Assembly (NCBI RefSeq): GCF_000717915.1
Contig: NZ_JOCX01000003.1
Span: forward strand, 372,001-436,000
Length of the DNA: 64,000 bases
Origin: Streptomyces sp. NRRL S-244
GTDB lineage: Bacteria; Actinomycetota; Actinomycetes; Streptomycetales; Streptomycetaceae
Reading direction: 5' to 3'
Below the pieces are notes generated by a model, which did not search any database, had not been told where the DNA came from, and was given only the letters and a program-made list of their open reading frames with translations. Below are positions 16,363 through 25,280 of this stretch, one piece after another (position 1 is the stretch's first letter; the number at the start of each line of letters is the position of its first letter). The translations under genes and the position numbers were made by a program.

Positions 16363-17577
16363 CTACTTGACGATGCCGAGGCTCATCCGGAACTTGGGCG
16401 GCCGGCCCAGCAGGTAGGCGCCGCCGGATTCGAGGATCAGGTCCGAGGCGGCGACGTGCTGGCACATGGTCGCGGTGTCGCGCATCCAGCGGTCCATCGG
16501 CGAGGACCGGTTGATCGACCAGGCCTGGAGCAGGTCGTAGAGCCGGTTCACGATCGCCCGCGAGGTGCGGAAGGCGTGCACCCAGGCGAGCGAGGACGCG
16601 GCCCGCTCGGTGGCGGTGAGGTCGTCCAGGGTGCCGCCTCCGGCCAGTACGTCCCAGTGCCGCTGCGAGCTGCTGTGGACGCCGCTGCGGGCGGCGTTGA
16701 ACTCCGCCTCGCACTCGGCGAGGGTCACCTGCACGCGGAAGGTGTCCGCCCACGGGGTGCCGGTCATCTTGTCCACCCGGGTGAGCGCGGTCTCGCGGGC
16801 GTGGTCCAGGGCGGCCCTGGCCACGCCGAGCGGCACCGCGCACAGGCTGCGCATGAAGGAGTCGGGCTGGGCGATCGGGGTGTCGGTCCGGCCCCGCACC
16901 TTGTAGAAGGTGTAGGTGTGCTCCTCGGGCACGAACACGTCGGTGATCGTGTAGTCGCTGCTCCCGCTGCCGCACAGGCCCGTGGTGTCCCAGTTCCCGA
17001 CGACCCCGACCTCGTGGGCCGGCACCAGGAACTGGCGCGACGCGTGCGCGTTGCTGCCGTCCGGACTCGCCCACGGCTCGCCGTCCTGGTAGATGAACGC
17101 CCCGGAGGTCACCCAGTCGGCATGGGTGATCCCGCTGCCGAACGACCACCGGCCGGTCAGCCGGAAGCCGCCGGGTACCCGCTCGGCGTGCCCGGCCGGC
17201 GCTATCAGCCCGGCGGTGATCATGTCCAGGCTCGGGAACACCTCCTTGACCACGGCGGGGTCCAGGAAGTTGCTGATCGCCCCGGTCATCGCGCCGATCG
17301 CCGCGCACCAGCCGGCCGAGGCGTCCCCGTAGGCCAGCGTCTCCACGACCTCGGCCTGCTGCATCGACGTCAGCTCGGGGCCGCCCCACTCGGGCCCGAA
17401 GCACATCCGGAACACTCCGGTGCCGCGCAGCATGTCCACGACGTCCGCCGGGAGTTGCCGGGCCTGTTCGATCTCCGCCGACCGCTCCCGCAACCGCGGA
17501 GCCAGGGCCTTGGCCCGCTCCAGGATCTCCGCCGCGGTCGTGGGTGCTTCGGTGCCCGGGTTCCGGGTCGTGCTCAT
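16363..17577 (-). CDS. Acyl-CoA dehydrogenase-fold flavoenzyme 2 (monooxygenase-like), tandem paralogue
   Basis: 404 residues from ATG 17577. It aligns end to end with the next gene downstream: LPADVVDMLRGTGVFRM, GHAERVPGGFRLTGRWSFGSGITHADWVTSG, SPDGSN and the identical LGIVK end. The pair therefore arose by tandem duplication. Both keep the same FAD-binding and C-terminal helical regions, so both may be active, possibly on successive intermediates or as a heteromer. No flavin reductase gene is seen in the window cluster; it could be supplied in trans. Confidence 0.82.
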   Translation of the reverse strand: MSTTRNPGTEAPTTAAEILERAKALAPRLRERSAEIEQARQLPADVVDMLRGTGVFRMCFGPEWGGPELTSMQQAEVVETLAYGDASAGWCAAIGAMTGAISNFLDPAVVKEVFPSLDMITAGLIAPAGHAERVPGGFRLTGRWSFGSGITHADWVTSGAFIYQDGEPWASPDGSNAHASRQFLVPAHEVGVVGNWDTTGLCGSGSSDYTITDVFVPEEHTYTFYKVRGRTDTPIAQPDSFMRSLCAVPLGVARAALDHARETALTRVDKMTGTPWADTFRVQVTLAECEAEFNAARSGVHSSSQRHWDVLAGGGTLDDLTATERAASSLAWVHAFRTSRAIVNRLYDLLQAWSINRSSPMDRWMRDTATMCQHVAASDLILESGGAYLLGRPPKFRMSLGIVK

Positions 17578-17608
17578 GCGTTCCCCCTCGGGTGGTGGTG
17601 TGTGCCGG

Positions 17609-18907
17609 TCATTCGTCTACGTCGAGCAGGCCGGCCGGCATCTCGAACGGCGCGTCCGGATCGGGCGGGCCGATCGGTTCCGCGTCCAGCTCGACGAGCG
17701 CGGCCGCCCCGTCGAGCCGGTCCAGGCAGGTCCGGGTGTCGTCGGCCTCGCACACCACGAAGGAATGGCGTGCCAGGTAGCCGCCCGGGGGCAGCCGCAG
17801 GGTGGTGCCGGGCTCGGCCATGGGCGCGGCGGCGACCAGGCCGGGCGCCTCGGCCGGCACGGTGACCGAGCGCAGCAGGCAGTCCCGCTCGGGGTAGCCG
17901 AAGCGGATGCCGGCGACGGCCCGCCGGGTGGGCCGGGTGTCGGGCCGCACCCCGGTGGCCACGTCGAACAGCACCTCGCCGGGCTCGATGCCGGTGGCGG
18001 TCCGGCCGAGGAAGGGGATCAGGTCCCCGCCGAGCCGGCCGTTGACCTCGATGATCAGCGGGCCGCGGCCGGTCAGCCGGACCTCGCTGTGGGTGATGCC
18101 GTCCTCGATGCCGAGCACCTGGTGCGCCCGGGCCAGGGTGCGCATCAGCTCGGCGTCCGCCATGAGCGGGTCGGCCGCGTCGACGAGGTGCCCCACCTCC
18201 TCGAAGTACGGCTGGTCGCTGCTGTGTTTGCGGGCCACGAACAGCGGGAGGTACTCGCCCTTGTGGACGGCGCCGTCGACGCTGATCTCCGGCCCGGGCG
18301 CGTACCCCTCGACGATGGCGCTCGCCCGGTAGGGCCCCGGGTCGACCTCGCTGGCGGCCAGGGCGGTCCGGAAGGCCGCCTCCAGCCCGTCCTCGTCGGC
18401 GGCGAACACGACGCCGATGCTGGCGCCCATCGCGCGCGGTTTGACCACGACGGGGTAGCCGATCCGCTCGGCCGCCGCCCTGGCCTGCGCGGCGGTGGTG
18501 GTCAGCTCGAACCCCGGCTGGTACAGGCCCGCCGCGGTGAGCTCGGCCCGGGTGAGCCGCTTGTCGCGGCAGCCGCGTACGCCGGGCACGGACAGCCCCG
18601 GCACCCCGAACTCGGCGGCGAGGAGCCCCGCGTCCAGGACCAGCGGCTCGTCCCAGCACATCAGGCCGACGATGCGCCGGCGTGCGGCGACCTCGCGGGC
18701 CGCCGCGCCCATCGCCTCGGAGTCGAAGACGTTGGCGACGATGATCTCGTCGAAGTACGCGTGCTGCCAGGTGGGGTTGAGGTTGTTGAGCAGCACCATG
18801 TCCAGGCCGGCCGCGCGGGCGCGGCGGCGGATCGGCGCGACGAGGTACTCGCGGTACACCTTCAGCCCGCTGCCGATGACCAGCAGCGTTCCCGTGTCGG
18901 CGGTCAC
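17609..18907 (-). CDS. ATP-grasp ligase 1
   Basis: 432 residues from GTG 18907, overlapping the preceding stop (GTGA). ATP-grasp features are YPVVVKPRAMGASIGV (Lys that contacts ATP, then the small-residue loop), SAIVEGYAPGPEISVDGAV, and the Mg-binding LIIEVNGRLGGDLIPF. The family activates a carboxylate as acyl phosphate and couples it to an amine, as in L-amino acid ligases. A C-terminal beta-rich domain from about 330 is typical of BacD-like ligases. With a second ATP-grasp gene in the operon, two amide or hydrazide bonds could be made. Confidence 0.87.
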   Translation of the reverse strand: MTADTGTLLVIGSGLKVYREYLVAPIRRRARAAGLDMVLLNNLNPTWQHAYFDEIIVANVFDSEAMGAAAREVAARRRIVGLMCWDEPLVLDAGLLAAEFGVPGLSVPGVRGCRDKRLTRAELTAAGLYQPGFELTTTAAQARAAAERIGYPVVVKPRAMGASIGVVFAADEDGLEAAFRTALAASEVDPGPYRASAIVEGYAPGPEISVDGAVHKGEYLPLFVARKHSSDQPYFEEVGHLVDAADPLMADAELMRTLARAHQVLGIEDGITHSEVRLTGRGPLIIEVNGRLGGDLIPFLGRTATGIEPGEVLFDVATGVRPDTRPTRRAVAGIRFGYPERDCLLRSVTVPAEAPGLVAAAPMAEPGTTLRLPPGGYLARHSFVVCEADDTRTCLDRLDGAAALVELDAEPIGPPDPDAPFEMPAGLLDVDE

Positions 18908-20025
18908 CGGGCGCTCCCCGTGGTCGCGCCGCGGCGGGCGAGCAGGTCGGTGAGGATGTCGTGCGAACGGTTCGCGAGGACGCTGATGAGGGAGTCGGCG
19001 ATGCCGTGGGTCTCCTCGTTGACGCCCTGGAGGTAGACGGCGCCCCGGGCCGACTCGCCGAGGTTCACCCGGTGGGCCCGGCTGACCTCGACCTCGTCGA
19101 TCCCGACGCGCGCCGCCAGCTCCCGTACGAGGGCGGGCTTGCGCGGGTCGTAGCCGGTGCCGAGGAGTACGAGGTCGCAGCGCAGGGGCTCGGTCTTGCC
19201 GTAGTTCGTCAGCCGCATCTCGTCGAGGACCTGCGCCCTGACTTCCGGCGGGCTGTCGTAGAACTCGTCCACGAACGAGGGGAAGAACAGCTCGTTCACG
19301 AACTTGCTCGTCTGGTAGTTCTGCAGCCCGATCGACCGCACCAGCATGGTCACCCGGCTCTGCGGAAGGTTCTCGTGCAGCGCGTAGAACATCTCGGCGG
19401 CGCTCTGCGCCCCGCCGACGACCACGGCGCGGACCGGCTCGTCCTTCGGGAGCTTCCCGATCCGGGTGCGGTACTGGGCGCTGTGGATCAGCCGGTCGGC
19501 CGGGAGGCCGGCGAAGACCTCCGGTACGCGCGGGTCGCGGCCGCCGCCGACGACGAGGTCCCGGCAGCGGATCTCGTCCCCGTCGGTCAGCAGCACGCTC
19601 CACCCGGAGACCGAACCGTCGGCGGCCGGCACCGGGTCGATCCGCGCGGCCCGGGCCCCGTACTGGATCCGCACCCGCTTCAGCGAGGTGGCGACCCACT
19701 GGAGGTAGTCGGAGAACTCCCACCGGTACGGGTGGAAGGTGCCCAGGTTGATGAACTCGTCCAACCGCCCCTGCTCGTGCAGGAAGTTGAGGAACGTGAA
19801 CCTGCTCGACGGATTGCGCAGCGTCACCAGGTCCTTCAGGAAGGACACCTGGCTGCGCGCCCACGGCATCAGCAGGTCGCGCTGCCATTTGATGTCCGGA
19901 CTCTGCTCCAACAGCAGGGTCCGGTCCGCCAGTTCGGGCGAACCCGATTCCTCGATGGCCACCGCGAGCGCCAGATTCGCCGGGCCCGCGCCGATCGCCA
20001 GTACCCCGACCTCCCGCACCGTCAC
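18904..20025 (-). CDS. SidA/PvdA-like amino-acid N-monooxygenase, copy A, internally shortened
   Basis: 373 residues from GTG 20025 after GAGGAGGAAGC. It has the FAD motif GAGPANLALAVA (12-23), FLKDLVTL with Lys64, the NADPH motif VVGGAQSAAEM (202-212), KFVNELFFP with Asn244, TNY (273-275) and LLGTGYDP. Lys64, Asn244 and Asn274 match the amino-acid-binding residues of PvdA/SidA. These enzymes hydroxylate the side-chain amine of lysine or ornithine using NADPH and O2. After TNYG the sequence jumps to KTEPLRCDLVLLGTGY, missing roughly 60 residues that other members have there. Members are usually 425-450 residues. A near-identical copy is at 25280-26374. Confidence 0.85.
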   Translation of the reverse strand: MTVREVGVLAIGAGPANLALAVAIEESGSPELADRTLLLEQSPDIKWQRDLLMPWARSQVSFLKDLVTLRNPSSRFTFLNFLHEQGRLDEFINLGTFHPYRWEFSDYLQWVATSLKRVRIQYGARAARIDPVPAADGSVSGWSVLLTDGDEIRCRDLVVGGGRDPRVPEVFAGLPADRLIHSAQYRTRIGKLPKDEPVRAVVVGGAQSAAEMFYALHENLPQSRVTMLVRSIGLQNYQTSKFVNELFFPSFVDEFYDSPPEVRAQVLDEMRLTNYGKTEPLRCDLVLLGTGYDPRKPALVRELAARVGIDEVEVSRAHRVNLGESARGAVYLQGVNEETHGIADSLISVLANRSHDILTDLLARRGATTGSAR

Positions 20026-21317
20026 GCTTCCTCCTCGATGTCGATCCGGACCGCGGCCGCGGCGGCTTCCGCGCGCCGCAGTGCCTCGGCAGAGCTGTCG
20101 GCGGTGGCCATGACGATCCCCGCCCGGTCCCAGGAATGGCGCAGCCCCGTGAACCGGTCCCCCGGCTCGGCGGTGACCGCGACCAGGAACACGCCGTCGA
20201 CCTGCCGGGCGTCCTCGACGCCGTGCACGGCCGCGACCCGGCCCGGCCCTGCGGCCAGGAACCGTACGGCGGCTCCGCCCTTGGCCCGCCGGGGCAGTTC
20301 GGCGGGCGGCTCCTCCCCCTTCAGCACCGCGTAGTAGCTGCGCATGAGCTGTACGGGGTAGGCGAGTTGGATGGTGTCGACGATGCCGCCGCCGGCGAGC
20401 CGGCCCGCGCATTCCACGAGGTACGGGACACCGTCCGCGACGATCCACTCGCAGTGCACGATCCCGTCGCGGAAGCCGACGGCGGACACCACGCGCGCCG
20501 TCTGCGCGCCGAGCGTCCGCGCGAGCTCCCGCGGGATGTCGGCGGGTACGAGGTGCGCCATCTCCACCGGGTGGGGGCCGGGGAAGAGCTGCTTGCCGGT
20601 GACGTTGACGAACAGCGGGCGTCCGTCGCGGACGAGCATCTCGACGCTGAACTCCGGCCCCTCGACGTACTGTTCGGCCAGCATGGACAGTTCCATGGGC
20701 CGGTCCGGCACGAAGACGCCCTCGTCCTGGACGAGGCAGTCGGCCCAGGCCTGTTCGACCTCGTCCGGACCCCGGATCACCCGGGTGCCCACGGCGGCCT
20801 GCCGGTTGGCGGGCTTGAGCACGACGGGCCGCCCGTCCTGGCCGCGCAGGAACTCCCGTACGTCGGCGGGGCCGTTCACCCGCACGCCGGCCGGGTTGGC
20901 GATCCCGGCCGCCGCGCTGACCCGGCGCAGCAGGGCCTTGTCGCGCAGGATCTGCGCGGCTCCGAGGCCGGAGCCGGGCAGGCCGTAGCGCTCGGCGAGG
21001 CGGGCGGCGAACGGGGTCGCGTACTCGATGGCCGGGACGACCGCGACGGGAGCGAGGTCGGGGTGGGCGTTGTGGAACTCGTCGGCCTTGCCGGCCAGGT
21101 GGTACTCCCATTCGATCAGGCCGCGGACGAAGGCCACCCCGTCGAGCTGCTCGTGCACGTGTCGCTTGCGGACGACGTCGGGCTCCTCGATGTAGATCAC
21201 CGAGTCGTCCGGCTGGAACTCCCCGATCGCGGCGAGCGTGACGCCGACGAATCCCACGATCAGCACCGGCCCGGTGGCCGGCCCCGGCTGCGGCTGCGGC
21301 TGCGGCTGCCCGCTCAT
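20022..21317 (-). CDS. ATP-grasp ligase 2
   Basis: 431 residues from ATG 21317 (RBS CGGAGG), overlapping the upstream MFS stop as ATGA. After a short Gln/Pro repeat at the N-terminus, the N-terminal domain (VLIVGFVGVTLAAIGEF) is followed by the ATP-grasp core: RPVVLKPANRQAAVGTRV, LAEQYVEGPEFSVEML, and VPYLVECAGRLAGGG. The last segment carries the metal-binding Glu. It is clearly a different ATP-grasp lineage from ligase 1. It likely links a carboxylate to an amine or hydrazine on the pathway. Its stop overlaps the GTG of N-monooxygenase copy A. Confidence 0.87.
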   Translation of the reverse strand: MSGQPQPQPQPGPATGPVLIVGFVGVTLAAIGEFQPDDSVIYIEEPDVVRKRHVHEQLDGVAFVRGLIEWEYHLAGKADEFHNAHPDLAPVAVVPAIEYATPFAARLAERYGLPGSGLGAAQILRDKALLRRVSAAAGIANPAGVRVNGPADVREFLRGQDGRPVVLKPANRQAAVGTRVIRGPDEVEQAWADCLVQDEGVFVPDRPMELSMLAEQYVEGPEFSVEMLVRDGRPLFVNVTGKQLFPGPHPVEMAHLVPADIPRELARTLGAQTARVVSAVGFRDGIVHCEWIVADGVPYLVECAGRLAGGGIVDTIQLAYPVQLMRSYYAVLKGEEPPAELPRRAKGGAAVRFLAAGPGRVAAVHGVEDARQVDGVFLVAVTAEPGDRFTGLRHSWDRAGIVMATADSSAEALRRAEAAAAAVRIDIEEEA

Positions 21318-22678
21318 GAGGTGCCTCCGACGACTTCGGGTTCGCCCTCGGGGCGCGGGTCCGCGTCCTTGGCCGGGGGTGGTTCGGGCGGCTGTCGTAC
21401 TCCGGCCAGGGCGAGGAGTCCGGCCGCGGCGGTGACGATCCCGCACAGCAGCCAGAACCCGCCGCCGAGCCGGGTCCAGAGGAAGACGCCGAACAGCGGC
21501 GCGAGGGCGGAGGCCGCCCCGCCCACGGCCTGCATGGTGCCGATGTAGCGGGCCTTGACCGCCGCGGGGAAGGTCGCCGGGTGGGCGAACATGCTCGGGG
21601 CGGCGATCATGATCCCGAAGACGACCAGGACCGCGCCGGCGATGGTGAACGCGCCGGACCGGGAGGACAGTCCGTAGACGGCGAGGCCGACGGCCTCCAC
21701 CAGGTGGCCGGTGATCACCCGTACGTGCTTGGGCAGTCTGCTGAGGTACGCGGTGATCTTGAGTTCGCAGGTGATCAGGACGACCGAGGACACCGTGAGC
21801 ACGGTGCTGTAGAAGCTGGTCGGGTAGTGGTCCGCGGCGAGCTCCAGCGGCAGGGCGATGTGGCCCTGCGCGTAGGTGAGCGAGCCGAGCAGGATGGCGC
21901 CCAGGTAGAGCAGGTACTTCCGGTCGCGGAGCATCGCGGCGTACGCGGAGCGGCCGTCGGCGGCGGCCGGCCCGGAGGCGGCCGGCCCGGAGGCGGCCGG
22001 CCCGGAGGCGGCGGCTGCGCTCTCGGCCTCCGTTCGGGCTTCCGGCTCTGCCTCCTCCCGCTCCCCCTCCGCCTGCGCCTGCGGGGCCTGCTTGGGGAGC
22101 AGGGCGAAGGCCAGCAGCGCGTAGACCAGCGCGGTCCCGCCGTCGATCCAGAACAGCAGGTCCCAGTCGACCAGGATGACGACGGCGGCGATCAGCGGGG
22201 CCAGGGCGGCGCCGATGTTCAGCGCGATCCGCATCATCGAGAACGCCATGACCTGGTACCGCTCCGGCATCAGGTCGCTGAGCAGTACGGCGGCCGCCGG
22301 CCGGTACGCCTGGGTGAACAGGCCCGCGAGCCCGACCACCACGAGCAGCGGCCACAGCATCCCCGGCCCGCTCAGCCAGGAGATCGATCCCACCAGCGGG
22401 GCCGAGGCCGCCATGGCCGTCATGATCGTGGTCCGCGGGCCGAACCGGTGGGTGATCTCGGCGCCCAGCATCGTGCCGAAGATCGAACCGATGCTGTAGG
22501 CGACGAGCGCCAGACCGGCCACGCTGACCGAAGCGCCGCGGAAGGTCAGGTACAGCACGAGGAACGTCTGTACGAACGCGCCGAGTTGGTTGACCAGTAC
22601 GCCGCCGAGGAGATAGCGGACCGGTGTCGGAGTCGCCTTCAGCGCATCGAACACCCGGACCGGAGGATCGTCCGTCAT
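21314..22678 (-). CDS. MFS transporter, probable product exporter
   Basis: 454 residues, about twelve hydrophobic segments (for example LLGGVLVNQLGAFVQTFLVLYL at the start). MFS loops such as HRFGPRTTIM are seen between helices 2 and 3. The central cytosolic loop is long, very acidic, then contains three copies of PAASG. It is coupled by 4-base overlaps to the genes on both sides and so is an integral part of the operon. Export of, or self-protection against, the cluster product is the natural inference. Confidence 0.85.
   Translation of the reverse strand: MTDDPPVRVFDALKATPTPVRYLLGGVLVNQLGAFVQTFLVLYLTFRGASVSVAGLALVAYSIGSIFGTMLGAEITHRFGPRTTIMTAMAASAPLVGSISWLSGPGMLWPLLVVVGLAGLFTQAYRPAAAVLLSDLMPERYQVMAFSMMRIALNIGAALAPLIAAVVILVDWDLLFWIDGGTALVYALLAFALLPKQAPQAQAEGEREEAEPEARTEAESAAAASGPAASGPAASGPAAADGRSAYAAMLRDRKYLLYLGAILLGSLTYAQGHIALPLELAADHYPTSFYSTVLTVSSVVLITCELKITAYLSRLPKHVRVITGHLVEAVGLAVYGLSSRSGAFTIAGAVLVVFGIMIAAPSMFAHPATFPAAVKARYIGTMQAVGGAASALAPLFGVFLWTRLGGGFWLLCGIVTAAAGLLALAGVRQPPEPPPAKDADPRPEGEPEVVGGTS
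21964..22008. repeat. 15-base tandem repeat, three copies, inside MFS gene
   Basis: Unit CGGCCGGCCCGGAGG at 21964, 21979 and 21994. In the minus-strand gene it encodes repeated Ser-Gly-Pro-Ala-Ala in the central cytosolic loop. It is likely to vary in copy number without changing frame. Confidence 0.8.
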
Positions 22679-23742
22679 GCCGCCCCTTCCCTGGAATCCC
22701 TCAGGATTTCGACGATGTGGCCCGCGACGAGCGGGGCCGAAGCGAATCCGGAGCCGCCGCACGCCGCCCGCGCCCAGACGGCGGGACCCGCGCGGGTCAG
22801 CAGCGCGCCGCCGGTCTCCGCGTCGGCCGCGTAGTGGCACGCCTTCACGGCGGCCACGGTGTAGCGGTGCAGGCCGGTCAGCGGCGCCGCCGCGGCCAGC
22901 CGCTCGGCCCAGGGCGCCTGGTCCTCGCCTTCGCCGTCCTCGGTGGTGTCCACCGCGCGGCAGACCGCGTCGGAGCTGATCTTCAGGAGCGTGCCGTCTC
23001 CGGGCGGCACCGCCCACCCCCGGCCGTCCGGGCCGAGGCCCCCGGCCGCGGGCGCCCGCTCCCACCACCGCGCGGCGTCCGCCGGCGGGTGCAGGTAGAC
23101 CGTGGTCTGGCGGTGCAGCACGACCGGCTGCCGCCCGACCAGGTCGCGGGTCCACGGCCCGGCCGCGACGAGGACGAGGTCGGCGCCCAGCCGCTCCCCG
23201 CCGGCCACCAGCACCTTGCAGGAGTCCGTGTCGACCTCGGTCACCGCCCGGTACGGCCGCAGGGTCACCGCCGGATGCGCGCCGAGCCACCGTGCCGCGG
23301 CCTCCAGGGCCCGCTGCGCGAGCAACACCCCGGCGGCCGTGTCCAGTACGCCTGCCGAGTCCGGCGGGAACTCCAGGTACGGCAGCGTCCGCGGTTCCAC
23401 CGTCCGTACGCGGACCCCCGCCGCGGCTGCCGAGGCGGCGAGCGCGGGGAGGCGCTCCCGGGGCCAGGCGGAGACCACTCCGACCGGGCGGAACAGGCGG
23501 GTTCCGAGCAGGGTCTCCAGTTCCCGCCAGCGGCGGCGGGCCGCGGCCATCCGCCGCGTCGCTTCCGCGTCCTCCGGGCTGAACGTACGGATGACCCGGT
23601 GCTGGTCGTGGGAGGCGGAGCGCGGATTGGGGATCGGTCCCCCGTCCAGTACGGTCACGCGGTGGCCGGCCAGCGCGCACTCCACCGCGGTCAGCAGCCC
23701 GGTGACGCCCGCCCCGACGACCACGACCGCCGCCGCGCTCAC
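22675..23742 (-). CDS. DAO-type FAD-dependent amine/amino-acid oxidase
   Basis: 355 residues from GTG 23742 (GTGA overlap with the MetRS-like gene). VVVVGAGVTGLLTAVECALAGHRVTVLD is a classic FAD-binding start, LVLVAAGPWTRDLV is the second FAD motif, and ACGGSGFASAPLVAGHIVEIL closes the domain as in sarcosine or glycine oxidases. In the s56-p1 pathway a DAO-like enzyme (Spb39) cleaves the N-N-linked lysine-glycine adduct to release hydrazinoacetic acid. The same role is inferred here from the neighbours. Its stop overlaps the MFS start (ATGA). Confidence 0.85.
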   Translation of the reverse strand: MSAAAVVVVGAGVTGLLTAVECALAGHRVTVLDGGPIPNPRSASHDQHRVIRTFSPEDAEATRRMAAARRRWRELETLLGTRLFRPVGVVSAWPRERLPALAASAAAAGVRVRTVEPRTLPYLEFPPDSAGVLDTAAGVLLAQRALEAAARWLGAHPAVTLRPYRAVTEVDTDSCKVLVAGGERLGADLVLVAAGPWTRDLVGRQPVVLHRQTTVYLHPPADAARWWERAPAAGGLGPDGRGWAVPPGDGTLLKISSDAVCRAVDTTEDGEGEDQAPWAERLAAAAPLTGLHRYTVAAVKACHYAADAETGGALLTRAGPAVWARAACGGSGFASAPLVAGHIVEILRDSREGAA

Positions 23743-25280
23743 CGTCCCGGCTCCGCCAGGCGCGGCGGCCGTACGGGGGTGAACTCCGTGGCGTGCGGCG
23801 CGGCGGGGATCGAGCGGTCCGGGAGCGCCGCCTCGGCCAGGTCGATCAGGAGCGGCGCGGCGCAGCGCAGGAACACGTCGGCCTCGTGGCAGAAGTCGCC
23901 GGCGTCGGCCGGTCCCGCCTCCCACCGGTCCAGCCGGGCCAGCTGCTCGGACAGGGTGAAGGCGGCCGCGGTCAGGTTGAACCGGCGGACGTCGTACGCG
24001 GCGGCGAAGCGCTCCAGGAGGCGTGCGGCCGCGTCCCGGGACCGCTGGGACACGGGCAGCGGGCCCTGGCCGGGGCCCGCCCAGCGGTCGATCTTGTCGG
24101 CGACCCGGTTCCACGGCCGTACCAGCCGTTCGCCGGCCACCCGTGCCAGTGCCTCGCGGGTGAAGTTGGTGCGCTGGAAGTCCGGGCTGGTCGCGGCGAG
24201 GTAGAACCGGATGACGTCCCGGGGCACCTCACCGGCCAGTTCCCGGCCCGAGACGACATGGCCGCGGCTGGTGGAGAACTTGTCGTGGTCCAGCTCGTAG
24301 AACTCGTTGGTGACGAAGTGCTCGGGCAGGACGTAGCCGCCCAGCGCCTCCAGCATGGCCGCCCCGACGACCGCGAAGGCGAAGCCGGCGTCGGACCCGA
24401 AGAAGTACACCACCTTGTTGCCGGTCTCGGAGAACCACAACTCGTCCTCGGCGGCCGGCACTTCGCCCCGCTGCTCGGCGGCCAGCGCGGTGCAGTGCAT
24501 GCTCCACGCGATGGTCTCGGCATCCGCGTAGATCACCTGGCCGGCGACCTCGGGGAAAGGTGCGGGGATGCCCCAGGCGATGGGGAGGGTTACGGGATAG
24601 TCCGGGAGCGGCCGGGCGAGGATCTCCTCGATCATCTGCGCCAGGCGCGGGCGCATCGTCGCGCGCTGCCGGGCGAAGTACGCGACGAGCGCCTCGCGGT
24701 GGTCTTCGAGCGGCAGCACCAGCACCTGCTGCTCGCGCAGTTCGACGGGGTCCTCGGGGTGCAGGGTGGAGCGCGGGTCGATCAGCTCGCCGGACGCGAT
24801 CCAGTGGCCGCAGTTCTCGCAGAGCCCGGCGCACCCGTCGGCGAGGCAGACCGGGCAGCCCCCGCGCACGTACGCGTCGGTGAGGAACTCGCCGGTGCGC
24901 GGCGCGTACGGGAACACGACACCCCGCAACCGGAGTTTGCCGCTGCCGTGCAGGCGCTCGAAGAAGGTCCGGACGGTTTTGACGTACCGGTCGCCGAACC
25001 GGACGAACCCGTCGGGCACGATGCCCATGGCGGTCAGCGTTTCCTCCACCTGACCGGCCGAACGGACGCGCAGCTCTTCCGGCGGTACGCCCAGCCGGCG
25101 GGCGGTGGTCACGATGTAGTTCTGCGTGAAGTGCACGCCCGTGCCGAACAGCACGTCGCGGCCCGCGGCGCGGGCGTACCGGGCGCAGACGTCGGCGGCG
25201 AGGAACGGGCCGGCCAGGTGGCCGAGGTGCAGATCCCCGTTGGCGGTCGGGCCGGGGGCGATGACCAGTGTCCGCTCCAT
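23739..25280 (-). CDS. Methionyl-tRNA-synthetase-like enzyme, candidate aminoacyl-ester-forming half of a hydrazine synthetase
   Basis: 513 residues from ATG 25280, one base shared with the stop of copy B (TGATG). Class I synthetase motifs are PTANGDLHLGHL (HLGH at 18-21) and KFSTS at 334-338. A zinc knuckle with Cys142, Cys145, Cys154 and Cys157 is as in MetRS. The C-terminal helical part is short for a tRNA anticodon domain. Placed between an N-monooxygenase and a DAO oxidase, it is unlikely to be a housekeeping MetRS. In Spb40/Tri28/PyrN the MetRS-like domain activates an amino acid and esterifies it to N-hydroxylysine, and the fused cupin rearranges it to an N-N bond. Here the cupin is a separate gene (11911-12300). 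Confidence 0.85.
   Translation of the reverse strand: MERTLVIAPGPTANGDLHLGHLAGPFLAADVCARYARAAGRDVLFGTGVHFTQNYIVTTARRLGVPPEELRVRSAGQVEETLTAMGIVPDGFVRFGDRYVKTVRTFFERLHGSGKLRLRGVVFPYAPRTGEFLTDAYVRGGCPVCLADGCAGLCENCGHWIASGELIDPRSTLHPEDPVELREQQVLVLPLEDHREALVAYFARQRATMRPRLAQMIEEILARPLPDYPVTLPIAWGIPAPFPEVAGQVIYADAETIAWSMHCTALAAEQRGEVPAAEDELWFSETGNKVVYFFGSDAGFAFAVVGAAMLEALGGYVLPEHFVTNEFYELDHDKFSTSRGHVVSGRELAGEVPRDVIRFYLAATSPDFQRTNFTREALARVAGERLVRPWNRVADKIDRWAGPGQGPLPVSQRSRDAAARLLERFAAAYDVRRFNLTAAAFTLSEQLARLDRWEAGPADAGDFCHEADVFLRCAAPLLIDLAEAALPDRSIPAAPHATEFTPVRPPRLAEPGR

Noticed and set aside
23739..25280. The MetRS-like gene as a second, resistance-type methionyl-tRNA synthetase
   Set aside because: Short C-terminal region and position between N-monooxygenase and DAO-type oxidase genes favour a biosynthetic role, though the alternative needs a phylogeny to exclude.
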